From an uncultured Lachnospiraceae bacterium (GTDB lineage Bacteria > Bacillota > Clostridia > Lachnospirales > Lachnospiraceae), in NCBI GenBank assembly GCA_910587935.1, contig CAJUNP010000013.1:1-64000 (forward strand): 64,000 nt of DNA. Direction: 5' to 3'. The notes beneath the pieces were generated by a model. That model made no database searches. It saw nothing but the letters and a program-made list of their open reading frames with translations, and was not told the DNA's origin. Positions 61,595 through 64,000 of the stretch are shown piece after piece (positions within the stretch are counted from its first letter, which is position 1; each line of letters begins with the position of its first letter). Position numbers and translations under genes: made by a program.

Positions 61595-62341
61595 ATGGAC
61601 AAGCCTAATATCATTGAATACAGCGTATTCGGGAGATATGCATTATTTACGGACCCTGTGTCTAAGACAGGCGGAGAAAAGTGCAGCTACCAGATACCTA
61701 CTTATCAGGCGCTGAAAGGAATAACGGAATCCATATATTGGAAACCTACCATAACGTGGATTATTGATGAGTGCCGTATTATGAGTCAGATCCGGACGGA
61801 ATCGAAAGGAATGAGACCGATAAAATACGGCGGCGGCAACGATTTAGCCTATTATACCTATCTGCACAACGTGGAATATCAGGTAAGGGCGCACTTTGAA
61901 TGGAATGAAAGCCGGGAAGATCTGGCACAGGACCGCAATGAAAATAAACACTACGACATTGCCAGAAGAATGGTTGAGAGAGGAGGACGGAGGGATATTT
62001 TCCTGGGCGCGAGAGAATGTCAGGGATATGTGGAGGCCTGTTCTTTTGGGGAAGGAAAAGGAGCGTATGACGGGATGGATATGTCCTACGGCATCATGGT
62101 GCATGGCATCACATATCCGGACGAGGCTGTCAGAGAAGAGGAAAAAGGAAAAATGACGGTGCGGCTTTGGAACGCACAGATGAAAAACGGAGTTCTGCAT
62201 TTTCCGCGTCCGGAGGAATGTACGATCCGCAAGGTTCTGCGTGATGCAAAAGAAAAGCGGTTTGTGCCGGGGCAGAACTTCAGGGGATTACAGGAATTTG
62301 AAGGAGGTGAGTTATTTGGCTTTGCTAAAGACTTTGGCTGA
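61595..62341 (+). CDS. cas5c: Type I-C CRISPR protein Cas5c (pre-crRNA endoribonuclease)
   Basis: A 248-residue RAMP protein that in type I-C cuts the repeat RNA, since Cas6 is missing. It has Tyr48 (SIYWKPTITW) and Lys118-His119 (NENKHYDIARRMVERGG), matching the catalytic Tyr, Lys and His of characterised Cas5d/c enzymes by position. The glycine-rich end GLQEFEGGELFGF is typical. The start follows AAAGAGAAAGGA, and its last 26 bases overlap the start of cas8c. Confidence 0.93.
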   Translation: MDKPNIIEYSVFGRYALFTDPVSKTGGEKCSYQIPTYQALKGITESIYWKPTITWIIDECRIMSQIRTESKGMRPIKYGGGNDLAYYTYLHNVEYQVRAHFEWNESREDLAQDRNENKHYDIARRMVERGGRRDIFLGARECQGYVEACSFGEGKGAYDGMDMSYGIMVHGITYPDEAVREEEKGKMTVRLWNAQMKNGVLHFPRPEECTIRKVLRDAKEKRFVPGQNFRGLQEFEGGELFGFAKDFG

Positions 62342-64000
62342 TACCTATGATGTCTTTGCCGACCAGGCGGGAGCCGATAAGAACGGGCAGCCGGTGTTGC
62401 TGCCGATTTCCCATTCGACCTTTAATGCCCAGATAGAGGTGGCGATCGATCAGGATGGTAATTTTCAGGGAGCCAAAAAGCTTGAAAAGGGCAGGGATGT
62501 GGTGACAATTATCCCGGTCACAGAAGATTCGGCGGCCAGGAGCAGCGGCATTGCGCCGCATCCACTGTGTGATAAGCTCTGTTATGCGGCGGGAGATTAT
62601 ACCCTGTATACGGGCGATGATAAGGAAGCGTATTTTGAGGCCTACATTGAGTTGCTGCGGGATTGGGCGGAATCTGAGTTTACACATCCCATGGTAAAGG
62701 CGGTATACCAATATGTAAATAAGAAATTGCTGATACAGGATCTGGTAATGAGTAAAGCGTTGGAATTGGACGAAGACGGTAAGCTCACGGATCACGTTAA
62801 AATACACGGACAGGGACAAACGGGAGCTAATGTACGGTTTGTAGTCCGAGGAAACAGTATGCCGCAGGAAGTGTGGAAGAATCAGGAGCTATATAATAGG
62901 TACTGTGAATATTATAAACAAAAATCAGAGGGAAAGCAGCTGTGTTATATATCCGGCGATATTGTATCCTGCTCTGACAAGCATCCGTCCAAGATCCGTA
63001 ACAGCGGCGATAAGGCAAAGCTGTTATCGGGAAATGATGAATCCGGTTTTACATACCGCGGAAGGTTTACTTCAAAAGAACAGGCGGTTACGGTCGGATA
63101 TGACACGTCCCAGAAGGCGCATAACGCGCTTCGGTGGCTGATTCAAAAGCAAGGGTATACGCGTGATGAATCGGCGATTGTCTGGTGGATGACAAACCGG
63201 GATATGCAGCTTCCGGATATGATGAAGGACTCCGTCAACGCATGGCAGGCGGTAGACGACTTTGACTTTGACAATATTGCTTCCGATGAGACTGTAAAGC
63301 GTGATACGGGTAAATATTTTGCGGAGCAGTTTAACAATGCGGTAAACGGTTATGCCGGAAAGGTCAGGGTGGATGACCGGGTTGCCGTTGCCGCTCTGGA
63401 TGCGGCGACAACGGGGCGCCTTTCGGCCGTGTACTATGATGAAATGGGCGGAAAGCAGTATATCGATGCAATACTGAACTGGCAGCAGCATTGTAAGTGG
63501 CGCCGTACCATTAAATTGGGAAGGACGGAAGAAAGTATAAAAAGAATTACCTGCGAGTGTACGCCGTCCCCCAGGGATATGGCGCTTGCAGCCTTTGGTG
63601 TACAGAGATCGGAATGGCTGGAGGCGGATGGGAAGCTGCTTCGCGCAACGGTTAAACGGCTGCTCCCATGCATCACGAAAAAGGGAACGCCGATTCCCGA
63701 AGATATGATTAAAGCGGCGGTGCGGCGGGCGTCCATGCCGCAGACAATGAGCGAATTTGTCTGGTATAACGACGTGCTGTGCGTTGTATGCGCAATGATA
63801 CGGTATAAATATGAGCAGAGAGGTAAAGCAATGGAAAATTTTTTGAATGACAACGAAAACGATCGAAGCGTTCTTTTCGGGCGGCTGCTGGCAGTGTATG
63901 ATTTTATGGAACAGCAGGCAATGTTTGAATATGACGAAAACGGCAAGGTGAAGGAACAGCGGACAACCAATGCAAAGCGTTACTGGAATGCGTATAGCAG
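62316..64000 (+). CDS. cas8c: Type I-C Cascade large subunit Cas8c (Csd1), 3' end outside window
   Basis: Open from TTG 62316 (8 bases after AAGGAGG) to the window edge; ~561 codons of an expected ~570-650. Family markers: LADTYDVFADQAGADKNGQP at the start, L-P-I-S-H-S-T-F-N-A-Q-I-E-V-A-I near 28-43, C-Y-I-S-G-D near 205, RTIKLGRTEESIKRITCECT near 395-414, and F-G-R-L-L-A-V-Y-D near 520. It recognises the PAM and starts target DNA opening. Next genes should be cas7, cas4, cas1 and cas2, beyond the window. Confidence 0.93.
   Translation, partial: MALLKTLADTYDVFADQAGADKNGQPVLLPISHSTFNAQIEVAIDQDGNFQGAKKLEKGRDVVTIIPVTEDSAARSSGIAPHPLCDKLCYAAGDYTLYTGDDKEAYFEAYIELLRDWAESEFTHPMVKAVYQYVNKKLLIQDLVMSKALELDEDGKLTDHVKIHGQGQTGANVRFVVRGNSMPQEVWKNQELYNRYCEYYKQKSEGKQLCYISGDIVSCSDKHPSKIRNSGDKAKLLSGNDESGFTYRGRFTSKEQAVTVGYDTSQKAHNALRWLIQKQGYTRDESAIVWWMTNRDMQLPDMMKDSVNAWQAVDDFDFDNIASDETVKRDTGKYFAEQFNNAVNGYAGKVRVDDRVAVAALDAATTGRLSAVYYDEMGGKQYIDAILNWQQHCKWRRTIKLGRTEESIKRITCECTPSPRDMALAAFGVQRSEWLEADGKLLRATVKRLLPCITKKGTPIPEDMIKAAVRRASMPQTMSEFVWYNDVLCVVCAMIRYKYEQRGKAMENFLNDNENDRSVLFGRLLAVYDFMEQQAMFEYDENGKVKEQRTTNAKRYWNAYS

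Overview
The window looks like a chromosomal segment of a spore-forming, anaerobic Firmicute, most likely Lachnospiraceae (Clostridia). The grounds are spore genes (spmA, CotF-like coat proteins), AGGAGG-type ribosome sites with frequent TTG/GTG starts, a Crh/HprK carbon-control set, a SigV/RsiV-like pair, two DUF2975/YozG-type genes and a type I-C cas operon. No rRNA or tRNA gene and no CRISPR repeat array is visible inside the window.

Bases 1-12850 hold housekeeping and small-membrane genes: the tail of an ATPase/regulator ending in a 12-bp tandem repeat, a low-molecular-weight phosphatase, a three-gene membrane/HTH operon, a SWIM-SNF2 ATPase, a leftward group (GNAT, HD phosphohydrolase, nicotinamidase-like, YbjQ), an esterase, a NYN-LOTUS protein and a 5'-truncated CDP-alcohol phosphotransferase. 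Bases 13007-26182 are an envelope region: a 2,418-residue secreted Ig/Fn3-type protein, a SigV-RsiV-like sigma/anti-sigma pair, an OmpR-type response regulator with its kinase and three helically phased upstream repeats, and a lipoprotein.

Bases 27557-34767 form a signalling block: a receiver fused to a (p)ppGpp synthetase, a leftward SpoIID-like/PG-binding/LysM protein, then Hpt, a receiver-HD-GYP protein and a double-receiver hybrid kinase. Read together, one phosphorelay may set both alarmone and cyclic-di-nucleotide levels; this is inference from gene content. Bases 34794-48463 are conserved core genes: nth, DUF1846, ftsH, uvrC, then hprK-glk-murB-rapZ-whiA-crh, a lipid kinase and class II aldolase. 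The usual yvcK/glmR between rapZ and whiA is absent.

Bases 48679-50373 are a graveyard: deleted or frameshifted pieces of a two-component system, a lipoprotein and a Tn916-type integrase. Next come a cyclophilin, a GNAT, spore coat genes and nagB-nagA. From 55740 the window turns accessory. An intact spmA is followed not by spmB but by an AT-rich cassette (a tyrosine-recombinase-like protein lacking every catalytic residue, and a RhuM-family protein), then a displaced second copy of the spmA 3' end, and then cas3-cas5c-cas8c, which runs off the right edge. The layout suggests integration into a spmA-type gene next to a defence locus.
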